From: Durusdinium trenchii
Taxonomy: Eukaryota > Sar > Dinophyceae > Suessiales > Symbiodiniaceae
Direction of reading: 5' to 3'
Length of the DNA stretch: 64,000 bases
Assembly: GCA_963970005.1 (NCBI GenBank)
Contig: CAXAMN010018779.1
Location: 859,383-923,382 of the forward strand
Shown: positions 11,493-23,559 of the stretch, piece after piece
Layout of the letters: every line of letters starts with the position of its first letter
Position numbering within the stretch: the first letter of the stretch is position 1
Notes under the pieces: model-generated
What the model saw: the letters and a program-made list of their open reading frames with translations, nothing else
Told to the model about the DNA's origin: nothing
The model's database searches: none
Position numbers and translations under genes: made by a program

Positions 11493-12420
11493 CCCCTGTG
11501 TATACACTCAACATCACACAACTACTTGTACATGCTTTCTGCTATATTCTCCGGTGAAAACAACACCAACGACAACAACCCACTGATGTTCATTGGACTC
11601 ATAGGAGTAGTTGGAGATCGGTCGAATGCTTTCGGACCTGTTCCAAGTTGTCATAGTTCTTCAGGAGCCCTTGCTCATATCTGGCACCGTCCGGTCCGAG
11701 GCTGACTTGCTCGCAAAACCTATTCCAAGTAAGTGTTCATAAAACAAACCAGGAAGTCATAGCAACAACAGAATGATGCAGAGTTCAGCGCTAGCCTAGG
11801 GTCAGTTGCGAGTGGGGAGCAACAGGACACTTGCAAATCGAAGGGCAATGGATAACTGATTGAAATGATGAGAGCAAGGTTTTTTGAATGCAGGACGAAG
11901 GTTCTATCAGAAATCTCAGGCAAACAAATCCTATTCAATGGTTCACTGCACATGCACAAACGCTTAATTACAGTTCACAGTAGGTATCTGTACAACTTGT
12001 AATTTTACAAGCAAGAAAAGGAACAAACAAACAAACAAGCCAGGGTTGTGCTGAAGCAAGTAGCCCTTGCCTGGCTTGCACGGGCTCCACAAGTCCAGGG
12101 TCTACTAGCTTCTGTTCAGTAAAGGTGAAACATCTAGGAAGCATAAGGTGTAGTCACTTGTCATTCAAAATCAGCACGACCAAGTCCAGCAAAGCCTCCA
12201 AAAAGCCAGGCGTGTGTTTAACCGTTAAAGTTTAACCACTTTGAACCTCCACTTCACGGCACTCTCCCAAATCCACGGCACATGGGAAAAGACCAAAAGA
12301 CCTGGCACCTCTTGAGGTCCGAGCATCCTGGAACTCAAAAAGACACATCCAGCTAGTTTTCAATATGAAAACTTATTGCTTCAGCAGCTGCCCAAGGTCC
12401 AGACAAAGAAAGGATAAGAA
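11493..12420. other. no supported gene
   Basis: AT-balanced sequence without an exon that could be supported on either strand. The open frame at 11720-11959 has no acceptor or donor in frame and no family motif. Confidence 0.4.
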
Positions 12421-12423
12421 AGG

Positions 12424-12540
12424 CTCACTTGAAACCACAAACCACCCCAGGTGTCGCTCAAGGTCTCCCCCAGACGCCCCGCCGTTGTCAACGCTGCGAA
12501 GCCACTGATCCAAGGGCATGGATCGCCAACCCTCGGGATA
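12424..12540 (-). CDS. candidate internal exon, unknown protein
   Basis: Within a minus-strand open frame the stretch RSLHYPEGWRSMPLDQW to LERHLGWFVVSS has coding-like composition. It ends at a consensus donor (A|GTGAGC) near 12426. The upstream boundary is uncertain: a CCCGAG acceptor near 12541 is possible. No family was recognised and no neighbouring exon was found, so this stays a candidate. Confidence 0.3.
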
Positions 12541-12699
12541 GTGCAGCGATCGAAACATGAGTGGAACAACTCGTTTGCAATCACAAGGACCGATCGGAGT
12601 CATTTGCACATGTTTGCACTTATCCTTTACTTGTGTGTCAAGACTCATTTGCTTCTCAATAAGATCGGAATCATTTGCCAACTTGTTGCGGCAACTCTA

Positions 12700-13200
12700 G
12701 ACTCTGCATGTCACTTCCTCTCAGAACATTGACAAACATGATCCGACATCAGCACGCCCAAGGCAGGACCCGAAGAGGCTTCCCTAGGGGCCTCCCAAGG
12801 GAAAGTGTTGAGATGGATAGCTATTAGCAGCTAGCTGCCAAGAAAGCTCCGAAATAAAAAAACATACACACGGATTGACCTGGCAAGTGGGAACTGCCTG
12901 TACATGAACAGGAAAATGAACTATGAAGCTAGTACTGTGTGACACCAAGAGTCTGAATCATTCAGGCATGCGAGGACTGCGTCCGGCATCATGAGCTGCT
13001 CTGTTCTAAGAGCTTCAAGAGCATATTTACTGTACAGTATATTTATGTACTGTATATTTGCTGTATCCACTTGTCTATTGGATGACCAACCAACCTGGGC
13101 TCAGGCCCTGCGCCTCGGGCCTTTCAGCCTCTGGCCTGCAATGTCCAAGTCTGATTCAGGTCGTCAGTCCTCTAGGGGGTGTGCCTTTTGGCATTTCTAG
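12700..13200. other. no supported gene
   Basis: Nothing supported. A short inverted pattern CTGTACAGTATATTTATGTACTGTATATTTG lies near 13030-13062. Confidence 0.4.
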
Positions 13201-13228
13201 GCAGCCTCTCTTTGAGCATGTCAAGGGG

Positions 13229-13532
13229 TCAACACCTGTTTCTGAAACCATGGTTCTGAAACTATGTTTCATTATGTTTCTGAAACTGGGGATGTTTCGG
13301 AAACTATATATTATGTGCATGTTTTGGACATTGTTCAGCATGTGGTCTTGACAGAGATGTATATAGTTTCAGAAGCTTGGTTTCTGATATGCGCATAGTT
13401 TCGGAGGCGCGCATCGTTTCTGAAACACACTCTAGTTTCGGAACCGTAGCTTCTCAAACGCACGCACAACGTGGTTTCTGAAACGTGCATAGTTTTTGAA
13501 GCGGGCGTAGTTTCTGAAACAGCATCAAGTCC
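13229..13532. repeat. cluster of the palindromic 11-mer GTTTCTGAAAC
   Basis: At least eleven copies of GTTTCNGAAAC or one-mismatch forms (GTTTCGGAAAC, GTTCTGAAAC, GTTTTTGAAGC) at irregular 15-30 bp spacing. The intervening sequences differ, so this is a cluster of short palindromes rather than a plain tandem array. Confidence 0.9.
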
Positions 13533-13539
13533 CTATCAT

Positions 13540-15231
13540 CTCCATGCAACAGGTGTCTGAGGATTCAAGCAACATAATCTGTGTGCTGACAAGATCGATG
13601 CCGATGCCCAAACCACCTTGCAGCAATCGGTGCAGGCTGACCTGGCAGCCAAGGTCTGCCAGAACACGACACTGTTTTGCAAGTTGGATGAACCGCAATA
13701 CAGGAAGCATATGGTTACATGGTTATTCATTCCGCGAATTAATACAACAGGGAAACGCTACACTCCACACACAAAAACAACTGCAAACCCCCACAGCAAA
13801 TTGGTTGAGGAATACTGAACCAGGCTAGAAACCTATCTCTCTATAACTGATTATGTATGTTAGAGAGAGAGAGAGACTCTGTCTTGAACACAAAAGTTGT
13901 TCCAGCTACACTGCTAAGAAGCAACGTTTGGGTTTCTCCCAGCAACAGTTCCAGTCCACTGTTACCCCAGGTAAACTTTCACAACTGTCCAGGCCTTCTC
14001 TGGTCTCACAAGCGCTATTCGTCTCCTGTGGCTGGAACTCTGAAGACTATCCTAGTGAATCTAGTGACACTTTTGTTGATACGTCTGGAAAACCATTCTC
14101 GTCTTCACACTTCCATTGGATCCCTAGCGGCCCTAGCGTGGTGTCAATGTCGCCAGGGAACCAAAGCTTGTTTCAAAGTCCAGCATGCGTGTAGTATGAA
14201 GCTGTCATTGTCCCACAAGCTGATGCCTACTGTCGTGTCCAAACTCCCAAGCACGGTGGTCGCACAAAACTCACCCAACTCTTGATGCACCGCGGTCCGC
14301 ACCGCGGTCCGCAACGAGCGGTCAGCTCTGATCGAGTCTCCCAGTCTCCCCGAAAGGGTCATTCGTGCTCCAAACAATCTCGGCCCGACAAGACTCCCAA
14401 TACGAGTAGTTGATGCTTATGCATGGTTTGCCCTCACTTTACCTGTGATTTGTCCATTGAATCATAGAGCCGAGTGTAGCGTTTAGGGTTTAGATGGGAT
14501 TGGGAAGTGATCATACTGGGTCCAGCATTGAAGGCAACTTGTCCAAATTTTGTCAAGAGATGCTTCGGATTGCGCTGACCCCTCCCAGGTGTCCAGCCGT
14601 CAATGAGGTCAACCGAAGCCTCCCCCAAACCATACATATATAGCATTATATAACCTTGCAAAGAAGATTGTCTTTGGAGCACACATATCTGCAGCGAAGG
14701 TCCTTCAGGAACTGAGACTCAGTGCCATTCTGCTTTGCAATCTGCAGCGAAGCAAGCGCATGAGCATCTCAATGAAAGGGTCATTTCTGTAATGTTGGAC
14801 TTGCCTTGCCAAGTGGAATGGAATAATTTAAAGATTTCGCGGAATTGTTCCAGGCCCTAGCATGTTTTTGCGGATTGGAAAAAGATAAGGTCCTTCTTTC
14901 GATACCGTTTTGGGATGTGCTTTCTGTTCTCCCCTGCCTTGGCTTTAACCACCACCACAACCACCACCGCAGCTGCCGCGGCCACAACTGAAGATTATAT
15001 TGATTTCTCGTTTCTTTGGGTGTCCTACTGCTTCCTGTTCTTTCCTATTGTTAGTGGGTCTTTGGGCCTGGGAGTGTGAGCTGATGCCTTTCATCAAACA
15101 GCCGTTCCTTATTAAGCCTACACCAGAACGTTGCCAAAACCAATATTTCAAGGGGTAGTCCACGGGCGCCCGAGGATTTGCATGGGGGTTCGGACCAAGA
15201 CAAACAAATGCTTCGGTTTTCCAAAACTGAC
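13540..15231. other. no firm gene; weak exon candidates
   Basis: A plus-strand frame at 13621-13740 and a minus-strand stretch at about 14505-14625 (ASVDLIDGWTPGRGQRNP) look somewhat coding but have no confirmed neighbours. (AG)n occurs at 13861-13876, and a CCACCACAACC run near 14949-14975. Confidence 0.3.
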
Positions 15232-15260
15232 CACTGAACCACGGATGTCGTTTTATCTCC
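15232..15260 (-). CDS. possible micro-exon of an AGC-type protein kinase (EIKRHPWF motif)
   Basis: The 29 bases between an AAAG acceptor and a GTCAGT donor encode EIKRHPWFS. In AGC kinases (PKA/PKG-like) the end of the catalytic domain typically reads xxIKxHPWF, just before the C-terminal extension. No other kinase subdomain (DFG, APE) was found in 15.3-17.2 kb, where upstream exons would lie. The assignment therefore rests on one short motif and could be chance. Confidence 0.25.
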
Positions 15261-15299
15261 CTTTGGTGTTCTTTTCTTGTACCGGAGAAATTCAAAGAA

Positions 15300-16600
15300 C
15301 ACTGGGCAGAAAAGGCTCCCTGCTAATTTAATTTCCTGCTGTTTCCCTTTTCAAGACAATTCAACAAAGCAACATCAATTTAAAAAAAAACACATTTCCT
15401 TCTGGTTTGCTTTCTAAGGTATCTTCAAGCTTCCTAGAACAGACTTGCTGGAAATGTTTTGGGCCGACTCTTGCTGTAGATCACCCCCAGCTCAAGATCC
15501 CAGATTGTAGAGTCTTAAAAAAAGGGGTAGTGGGAATGATACTGCGGTTTCCAGGCGGGGCGTGGGTGAGAGTTTTGAGTCAGCAGGAGATTCGGAGATC
15601 CTTTCTGAGGAAGGAAACAGCATCGCTTTGCCCTCACCTCTCGGCATTTCTTGACCACAAAGGCTGAAGGATTCCTGCGTAGACATTCGATCGAAGCCAC
15701 CCTGGGATGATGGTAGGTATTCCTGGCAGTCGTCTTCAATGAAAAACCTTCTCGTCAACCCCGTTCGGGAGCAAAATCAAATCCATTATGTCCTGTGTAT
15801 AGTTACAAAGGGAGGCGATTTGTGATCTGATGATCTCCAATCCTTGTCGACTTGGATGCCAGAAGCCAAGAAGCTTTGGCTGGCACCAAAAGGCAACACA
15901 TCACAGCGAGGAGGGGTTTGGCATGGAAAGCACAAGCATGGTTTGCGCAACTCTTTCCTGTCCTGATACTCCCCTGTGTGTCTTGAACAACATGGTGGAA
16001 GACCTGGAGGCCCTGCAGTGGCACAAGCGAGGCAAGATTCAAGTTCATCTGACCAAGCTCTACCCAAGCTCAGCTTCTCAAAGGTACGACTTGACAGGCT
16101 ATTTTCTGACATGGTGCGTAAAAGTTTTAATTGAATTTTGGAAACATAGCCTAGCATAATGTTGTTACTGACAAGGAGGTGGACATGCATGTAAGTGCGA
16201 TGTTTGTCCTGTAAAGCCCATGCTTTTCTTTTGTGTGTGTGTGTGTGTCAACCCCTGTTTCGAAGGGTTCTTTGTGACTCGCTCTCTTTTTATCAATTTG
16301 CTAAAGAGTACTATATAAGTACTAAGCAAATCTAAGCAATAACAGCAGGGGGCAGGAGCACCGTTGCAAGTCTCCTGCCAACGAAGACACTTGCAATCGG
16401 TGGTGATACCAAACCTGATCAGTCTGGCGTACCTGCAATCCAGTTCTGTGCTAAAGATTCCTTCTGCGTTTCAACATTTCTGTTCCTCCGACTCCATCGC
16501 CATTCTGTTTTGCCAAGGTCCACTGCAGTAAGTTGAAGAGCTAATGCATCGGTGAGTCATTCACTGATTGAATGCTCGACCCGTTGAGCTCTATATCTAA
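15300..16600. other. no supported gene; (GT)n at 16233-16249
   Basis: Overlapping frames on both strands at 15407-16190 lack family motifs and consistent splice signals. A (GT)n microsatellite of about eight units lies at 16233-16249. Confidence 0.35.
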
Positions 16601-16616
16601 GTGTGCAGCGTGCAAC

Positions 16617-16830
16617 GCCCTAAAAATCTAGGAACCAAATCATTAGTGCAAGCGCTTCTTCAAGGAAGCTTCTCCGGCCGCCTTTAGGGCGGCGGGGGGG
16701 AGCTTTCTTCAAGAAGCGCGAGCTCTCCTGCGTCCAGTAGTTACAGTAGTTAGTAGCTTACTTGCAGGTATATAGTAGCTACCTACCTAGCTACTAGCTA
16801 CCTACCTCTACTCGCGGCCTACCCCCCCCC
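16617..16830 (+). repeat. dispersed element rich in TAGCTACCTACC, copy 1
   Basis: Shares four blocks in the same order with 62940-63120: a CTAGGAAtCAAAT block, a G-rich run followed by AGCTT and AAGAAGC, TCCTGCGTCCA, then TAGTAGCTACCTACC arrays ending GCGGCCTACCCCCCC. Copy 1 also has a GCCGCCTTTAGGGCGGC hairpin. A fragment of the TAGCTAGTAGCTTACTT part occurs at 47929-47958. No ORF. Confidence 0.85.
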
Positions 16831-17276
16831 AGTCTAAAACCAAAAAATTACGAGCCTGGTAACCTGGCACCGCTTTCAATGCAGCTTTGGCATGTTCATC
16901 CAACCTCGCTGGTCGCTTCCGGCTTTACGTATAGGGCCCCGGCAAACCAAAGTATCCAAATGCACTTGTGGAAGCTTGGCAGTTTTCTGTCACAAGTAGA
17001 TCGCAGTGTCTACATGTGCTGCTGTCGATGCTTGCCTTCTCCGTTGCTTGCAGACATGGATGGGTCAATCTGGACTTAGCTCAACACATAATATCGCTTT
17101 CGTCCACCAGCGTCCGGACCTGTGAGAGGGGGAAGCTCTTTGAGGGAAGCAGCCCTGCAAAATCTGACTTTTTCACATAAAGTTCTCGGGGCTGTTTCTG
17201 GAACCTTATACAAACACCATCTAACTGACAGCGTCTGACACCGTTCATTGCAGGAGAAAAGCAGGTGAGAGAGGCT

Positions 17277-17643
17277 TTAGTAAGGAGAGATTGCAGACTC
17301 AAAGTAGCGGATGTGTGCCTTGGCAGCATACTCCTTCTCCATTTCATCATTGGCCTCTGTTTCTGCATGCTGCCAACATGGCTTTCTCAAATGTAGGGGC
17401 TTCTCTGCTATTCTTGAAAGAGCCCTGTAGTAGCACTATCCTTTTGCCAAACTATGATTTCATCATCCAACATGGGTGGTCTCTTGGCATCCAAGATCTC
17501 AGGCAATTCATGTTTTCACCCCATCAAGCTCATTCTTGAATCATTCTTTGTTATCTCAGGTGGAACATGGCTTTAAATTGATCTTTGGCACTCTCAGAGC
17601 TACCAATTCTGTGAGCGACGCGATCACGCTTCATGGCCTCGTC
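17277..17643 (-). CDS. 3' end of an unrecognised gene (terminal exon plus one internal exon)
   Basis: The terminal exon 17277-17369 follows TTGGCAG and reads 30 acidic-to-basic codons (HAETEANDEMEKEYAAKA... ending ESAISPY) to TAA. It is rich in E, K and A and looks like a helical tail. An internal exon at 17604-17643 lies between GAGACAG and a GTAGCT donor and reads DEAMKRDRVAHRI. A further piece near 17440-17480 (RPPMLDDEI after CCAAG) may sit between them, but its donor is unclear. The phase between these exons is not closed. Family not recognised. Confidence 0.4.
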
Positions 17644-17699
17644 CTGTCTCGCAATGGGTGTGAGATTGATCACTCCTGTCGGACGACAGAAATCGGTTG

Positions 17700-19440
17700 T
17701 TTAGCTGCAGTCGAGAAAATCTGAACGTATATCATATTGTGTCCTTGTGCATAATTTCACGGTCAATAACGGATGCAAATAGTCACTTATTCAAAGGTAC
17801 TTAGGCAAGAATCCACCAGTTGGTAGGTAGGCAACAAATATGGTATAAGCTACTATATGTATATATATATATGATTTTAGGTTTAAGGTCTTAACATTTA
17901 CTCCTGCTGGGTTGTCCTTCTGGACACATTTCCCTACGAAACATCTACAGTACTTTTTGCTGTCGTATGTTATTTGCAATACAGCCCCGAGTTGAAAACA
18001 AACGTTCCTCAACTAGGTTGGAGGCCATCGCTATTAGGTGATCAATCCAGGCTAGTCAAACACAAGCCAGCACGAATGACCATCGATGTCCGTCCAATGA
18101 CCAACCATCCAGGTTTCTCTCCTCTTCTGGGACTTCGGCCTTAGCCACACAATCGCTGCCCCCCAGTAGCGTCCTTGCTCCTAGTAGTAAGGCAAGGAGC
18201 CCCTAGTAGCGTTCTTGCTCCTAACAAACATTGACATTTCAATATTGGTGGAAGGGTTCAAGGTCAAACTATAAAGAACATAACATATTCTATTGACAAT
18301 AAGCGCCTCACAGCTTAAAGGATTGAGATAGCAAAGTACGGGGATTAAGAAATACAATATATTGGTGTTTGGGTTTGGGCCACAAGCTAAATGTGTTTCT
18401 GCATTGAAAAGTTCAGAGCCATTAAATCATATTAACTCTAATGAGTTTGACTTCAAATGTGCAAAGCTCCTGTTGACTCGTTGACTCAGTGATTTTGTGT
18501 CCTGGTGATAAAGCCTTTGCTACCACAGCCGGGGTATGGATTCAAACAAACACATTTTGTTCAACTCTATTTGCTCCAACTCACCTTGAAGGCATGCAAA
18601 TCCAAGCGTGTTCACATACGTACCCTGCTTGGAACACACGAGGAAGTTATACAGGTGTCTTCTTGCAGTGCTTCCACAAAGTGCATACTTGATAGTACTT
18701 GCAAACAATACGTTACACAATTCTTGGAAATGGATGGTCTTTTTCACCAGTGCTATGAGGACTTTGGACTAGGGGAAGCCTCAACTTTGAAATGACTCGG
18801 TTCTTGTTGCTTGCCTTTGCCTCTACCAGCAGGTTTATGTTTTAATTTCATTGATGTAAGCTGTGTTGTAGTCAATGAGAGCAAGCCTGCTTACTTTGTT
18901 TCACTGTCAGCTTGGAGCCGTTGGCTCGACGCCATCAGCTGTGTGCGCATGGATTTAACAAAAGCTAGGTGTGAATACATTGGCCAGCGAATTGATTGGC
19001 AGCTTTGTTGCTTTTATAGGCTGATGATTTGCGCCCAAGACACTTGCGAATTGAGACTGTCTATATAGACCATCTGTCAGTTCTTCCCTCCTTTTTCCCA
19101 TGGCAACCTTAAATGATGTGGGTCTGGAATCTGACCATCTTGTCACCATGAGGAGTTATCTCAACATGTGAACCACGTTGCCCAAAGGAATTGGAAGACC
19201 GCCGGTTAGTGAGGAAGGTCCTTACGGGTGGATTGCCCTCGAGGTTCCTTGTCAAAACCAGCCGTGTGCAAAACCACCCGTGTGGGCTGCGCACGCTCAA
19301 GACATGTCATAGCATTTGATAAATCCATGGGCAAAACGCCCCGACTCCACAAGACAGTGAGCAGTCTTCAGACCAACTGACAAACTAAATAGTTTCTCCG
19401 ACCTAAACGTGCTGTTGTCGTTAGTGCGCACACAAGATTA
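17700..19440. other. no supported gene; repeat relics
   Basis: One 21-bp-minisatellite relic at 18011-18035 and one CTACTAG-family copy at 18165-18222. A TA-rich run lies at 17850-17871. Frames at 18489-19068 have no splice support. Confidence 0.4.
18165..18222 (-). repeat. dispersed CTACTAG repeat, short copy
   Basis: Reads on the minus strand as AACGCTACTAGGGGCTCC, TTGCCTTACTACTAGGAGC, AAGGACGCTACTGGGG. Confidence 0.85.
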
Positions 19441-19880
19441 AGCAACCCCCCTTGTTAATCAAGCCCAGCTGGAGCCTCCAATACTAAAATAATTAATACC
19501 CTGCAACCTCCCCCTGATATTTTTTTCCCTTGCCAGAACCCCCTATTAATCAAGCCCAGCTGCCCCCCAAAAAAAACAAACATATCGCTTACCATAATCG
19601 TTTCTTGCTATTTTATTTTTGGCTAGTATCCAGTATCTTCTGGCCCATGGTGAAACTGATCTTCTGATCCACCCTTGTCTCATACCATCTCTTTGAGAGA
19701 TAGCACTTCCATCCTTCCCTGTTACAACGCAAAAAAAAAACTCACTAGCAGAATACTTTCATTTTCCCTTCTTAAAACTCTATCAACATCTTAAGGTTTT
19801 CAAGCTCACAAAGGCTCACACAGGCCCTACCTCTTTGTAATAGTAGGGTCCCTCCCCTATTAATCAAGCCCACCCTCTGG
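19440..19880 (+). repeat. three copies of an ATTAATCAAGCCCA motif in C-rich sequence
   Basis: The core (T)TAATCAAGCCCAGCTG or close variants occurs near 19455, 19548 and 19858, each just after a C-run. The surrounding 1 kb is CT-rich. No gene seen. Confidence 0.7.
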
Positions 19881-20329
19881 CCTCCATCTTGTCTTCAATC
19901 TCTTTCATCCTGCAATCCTCTTTCTTTTCCTAATCATCCCAATCAACCATCATCAGGTCCAGGTCCTCATCTCATCATCCATCATCACGTCATCATCTTC
20001 ATTAAGGGGATGTGGTCTCCAATCTCTCCAATCCCAGACCTTGTTGACCTTGTTGACCTTGAAGGGGAGTTGATTAATCCGGTGTTGACATTAGTCTGGT
20101 GTTGCGCTGGATCGTTTGGCAATCAAAGCGTCTACCATTATTAGCAACTTGGATGGTTGCTTGTCATTCATATCCACTCAACTATGCAATTCTTGAGAGT
20201 GAAATGCACAAAACATGTAGTTCCTTGGAGTTCTCCCCGCCTTGAAATGCGATTTGAAAGAACTCAGGGCACATATTGACAAACTAACCGGCTATCCTGA
20301 CAAACGCTGCCTGGCATGTGCAGTGACAC

Positions 20330-20800
20330 AATATTCCGAAATTTGTTCTCGCATCAACTCTGGTATATGTTATGACACATCATCTAGCATAAGGGCTTGG
20401 ACATGCTCTGGAACGTGTCTTGACACCCTTCCTGGCATGTGTTCTGACATTCTTCTTGCCGTCAAGTCTGGCATGTGTTCTGGCATGAACTTCTGACATG
20501 TGCTCTCACGTCACACCTGGCATTGTTCTGACGCTCATTGTGACATATGGATCGACTTCTGTTCAATTTTTTTTTCTGACATTTGTTCTGTCATGTGTTC
20601 TGACACTTGTTCTTTTGTTCTGACATACGTTGGTACGTGTTCTGATATGTGTTCTGTCATGCGTTCTGCCATTTGTTCTGCCATTTGTTCTGAACAGTGG
20701 TCCGTTATGTGATCTGGCAAACAAATATTCTGACATCCGTTCTGACATTTGTGCAGACATCAAGTATGGCATGTCTTCTGACATGTTTTCTGGCAAAAGT
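20330..20800. repeat. degenerate repeat of TTCTGACATGTG
   Basis: About thirty degenerate copies of a 10-12 bp motif (TTCTGACATG, TTCTGGCATGTG, TTCTGCCATTTG). The long plus- and minus-strand frames here (Cys/Ser/Asp-rich or MSEHMTEQ-like) are products of the repeat. It is flanked on the right by (CCTCA)n at 20827-20847 and an AAGTGGACACCTC repeat at 20885-20970. Confidence 0.88.
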
Positions 20801-20999
20801 CCAGGGTGCACCACAAGTCCAGCGCGCACCTCACCTCACCTCACCTAACAGTCCAAAACCCACTTCACAGGTGGACACTTGCACAAACCTCACCCTGAAG
20901 TGGGCACATCGAAGTCGGTACCTCCAAATGGACACCTCGAAGTGGACACCTCGGCACCTCCAAGTGGAGGGAGAAAACACTTGAGTAATTTTCAGAACA

Positions 21000-23030
21000 C
21001 CACAAAAAAGCCCACCAGTTCTGTTTTGGAAAGGGTGAGAAATGTGAGAATATCCCAGCTCATGTTATATCTCCATCCATCAACCCCTCGGCTCTAACAA
21101 AAAAGAGGAAAACTGTACGGTGGCGATAGCCAAACGACATTGACTACGTTCTTGCTCGCCAAGATACTTCGCTGCCGGTCCTCGAACTCTGGGCTCGCCT
21201 ACACCGGTCAAATCAGAACAAAACCTCTTCCTGGAGTGAATCACGAGCGTGGAACAACCCAGTCCTCCATCCCAATGAGTCGAACAACGGAATCTTCAAG
21301 AACTGCACAAGAGTGTCAGTTTCTAGCTCTTATTACTATCTGGCCCCTTGTTCTCCAAGCCAGGCCCCCATGACGACAGCGTTCTCTATTCTACGCCGGC
21401 TGACGCCTCAAACTCAGCTTGAAAGTCGACTCGAGTCGAATCCATCAAACCATACATATTGCAAGCAACATATTGAGCAAAACCATGGAAAGAACAGCTA
21501 TGACACCCCCCAACCGTCCCCTGTCTTCCCGCTGTTGGGTAATGTGGGACGCCAAATTGGTTGCCGAAATGACTGACCTGGGTCTGCAAACCTTCTTTTG
21601 CGCAAATAGCAAAGCCTGACAATTCCATTTGGGTTCAAGGATTCAGTTGATCATGGCAGTGGATGCCGTGCACTGGCGGCCCGAGATTCGCCAGCCAGAT
21701 TCGCCCGTGAGTGACTGTATTGGAACCCTGGATAGCACTGTTTTCAGCTTATGTGTATCATTCCGCTGACAAGAGGGAGCAAGTTTACACCCTCATAAGT
21801 ACAAACATTGCAAAAGGAAACCCAAGCTCGAAGATAAGATAAAGTCCAGTCGACCAAAACCTTCTGCCCCTTCGCTTCCGTTGCCCTAAAATAAGAAAGA
21901 AGTCCAACTCCTGAGCTCTCCCCTGAAGGATTCCTGAACGCGTGGCTCATGAGAAATTACTTCTGGTTCACCCGGGCCTGTGAATTCAGCATGAGGGAGA
22001 ATTTACAGTAGCTAGTCTATATATAGTCTGATTCTGTATGTTGCGTATTTCTCTGTAAGAGACCACAAGGGCCACTGATCAACCTCAGAGTGACAAATGT
22101 GCGCACCCGCATGCACTACTGCAGGGCTGCTCATGACAGGTATCAATGCAACAGCATTGCGGGTATCTACATTTGGCCGTGTTTTCTGTCTTGGACAGCG
22201 GCCATTTCCTTATTTCGCCGCTATGCGAAAACAAGTTCTGCGTGGGTCCCAGAGTCATTCACTGAATCACAAGTCTGCCACTGCCTGTGGTTTGGCTTGC
22301 AGTAACTGGATGTAGGAAATGTGTAGGCTGAACAGGTGGTTCAAAGTTCAAAGGCAAGCTCGACGCACCTTGACCTGGGACCTCTGCTCCAAACTGCAAA
22401 CACTACTCATCACTACGTTCTCCGACGATGAAGGTCACTAGCGCTTCCTCTGGCCAGCTAGGAGTGTAGTGGCTACAATCACCAAGCCAACGAAACGGGT
22501 GGATCAATGAATGAAATAAAGAGTCGTGAGATTGCTCGATCCAGAAATACCTCAACCTCAACCTATGTTGCCACTCTTGTGAGTGAACAACCCATCCCAG
22601 GGGTGTTGCAACCGATTCAAACAACATACACTGTACAACTCAATTGGCTACCAAGTTGTCAAAATGTGGTATCTGAGCAGGTATGCTGTACAGTATGCTG
22701 GTCAATATTATCTGGCATTTGCTGGATTGAATATTCCTTCTCCAATGTGCTTTAAATCAAACACCTGGGCTCTGAGGCTGTCCGTTTGCTGACACAAACA
22801 ATATAATTATATAGTTAATGATGCCACTCTGACATGTGAGATTCTGAGCTGTTCAGATGGAGAGAAATCCATGCAATCAGTTGAGCTGTTATCTTCACAA
22901 ATCATGCTCATCTTCTTCATGATGTTGTTCTTATATGATTTTATGGGTTCTGTCTTCTTCGACCAAATCATGTTCTAACTCATCTTCAGTTTTGCCGATT
23001 CTATTTCTCCCAGCTGCACACTCTCATGCT
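21000..23030. other. no supported gene
   Basis: Open frames on both strands (21140-21628, 22090-22315, 22403-22792) overlap one another and show no family motif, no consistent exon borders and no preferred strand. Confidence 0.35.
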
Positions 23031-23079
23031 TCAAGGCCTCTGAAGCTGTTGGATTGCTTCACAAGTTGATCGTGCCCAA

Positions 23080-23402
23080 GACGCAACCCTAGTTACAGTA
23101 TCACATTCTATCACTCCATCTGCAAAAGCTTGATGCTTCCTCAACAAATCAGGAATCTTGCAAGCAGTGATGTGACACCAATCTTGCAAACGGAAGGACT
23201 GCTTGGACGACGTGCAACCGAAAAAGACTCTCACAGGACTTCCCAGCCGGACCTCATCTGATGTGTCCAGCGGTAGCAGCGCGTGTGCCCGCAGGGCCAA
23301 CGCAGAGTGCCACTGCCTGCCAGCGCAATCACTTGCGACAAGAACCCCCTCCGGACGTTGGTCGCCGATCCAAGTGGTGGAAATCTCATCCATCCAGCGC
23401 AT
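23080..23402 (-). CDS. candidate exon, unknown protein
   Basis: A 123-codon minus-strand open frame with balanced, coding-like composition (MDEISTTWIGDQRPEG, VRLGSPVRVFFGC, FRLQDWCHITACKIPDLL). The plus strand over the same bases is also open for part of the length, which weakens the case. No acceptor or donor could be fixed and no family was recognised. Confidence 0.3.
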
Positions 23403-23559
23403 TGATTATGTTTACATATTTTTTTGTCCAATCTACGTAGATCAAGAAATAAAGCTAACAAATTATGATCTTAAGATCTATTTAGAAGTAGAGTCTTCCC
23501 CTGCAACATCCGAAACCAAAGAGGCGAGCATCAGGTTTGTCAAGACGATTGTCCTTCAT

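Noticed and set aside
13621-13740. Plus-strand exon QSVQADLAAKVCQNTT
   Set aside because: Coding-like but isolated, on the strand opposite to all firm genes, and without a confirmed donor.
20500-20850. MSEHMTEQMSE-like and Cys-rich frames as a repeat protein
   Set aside because: Product of the degenerate TTCTGACATG repeat.
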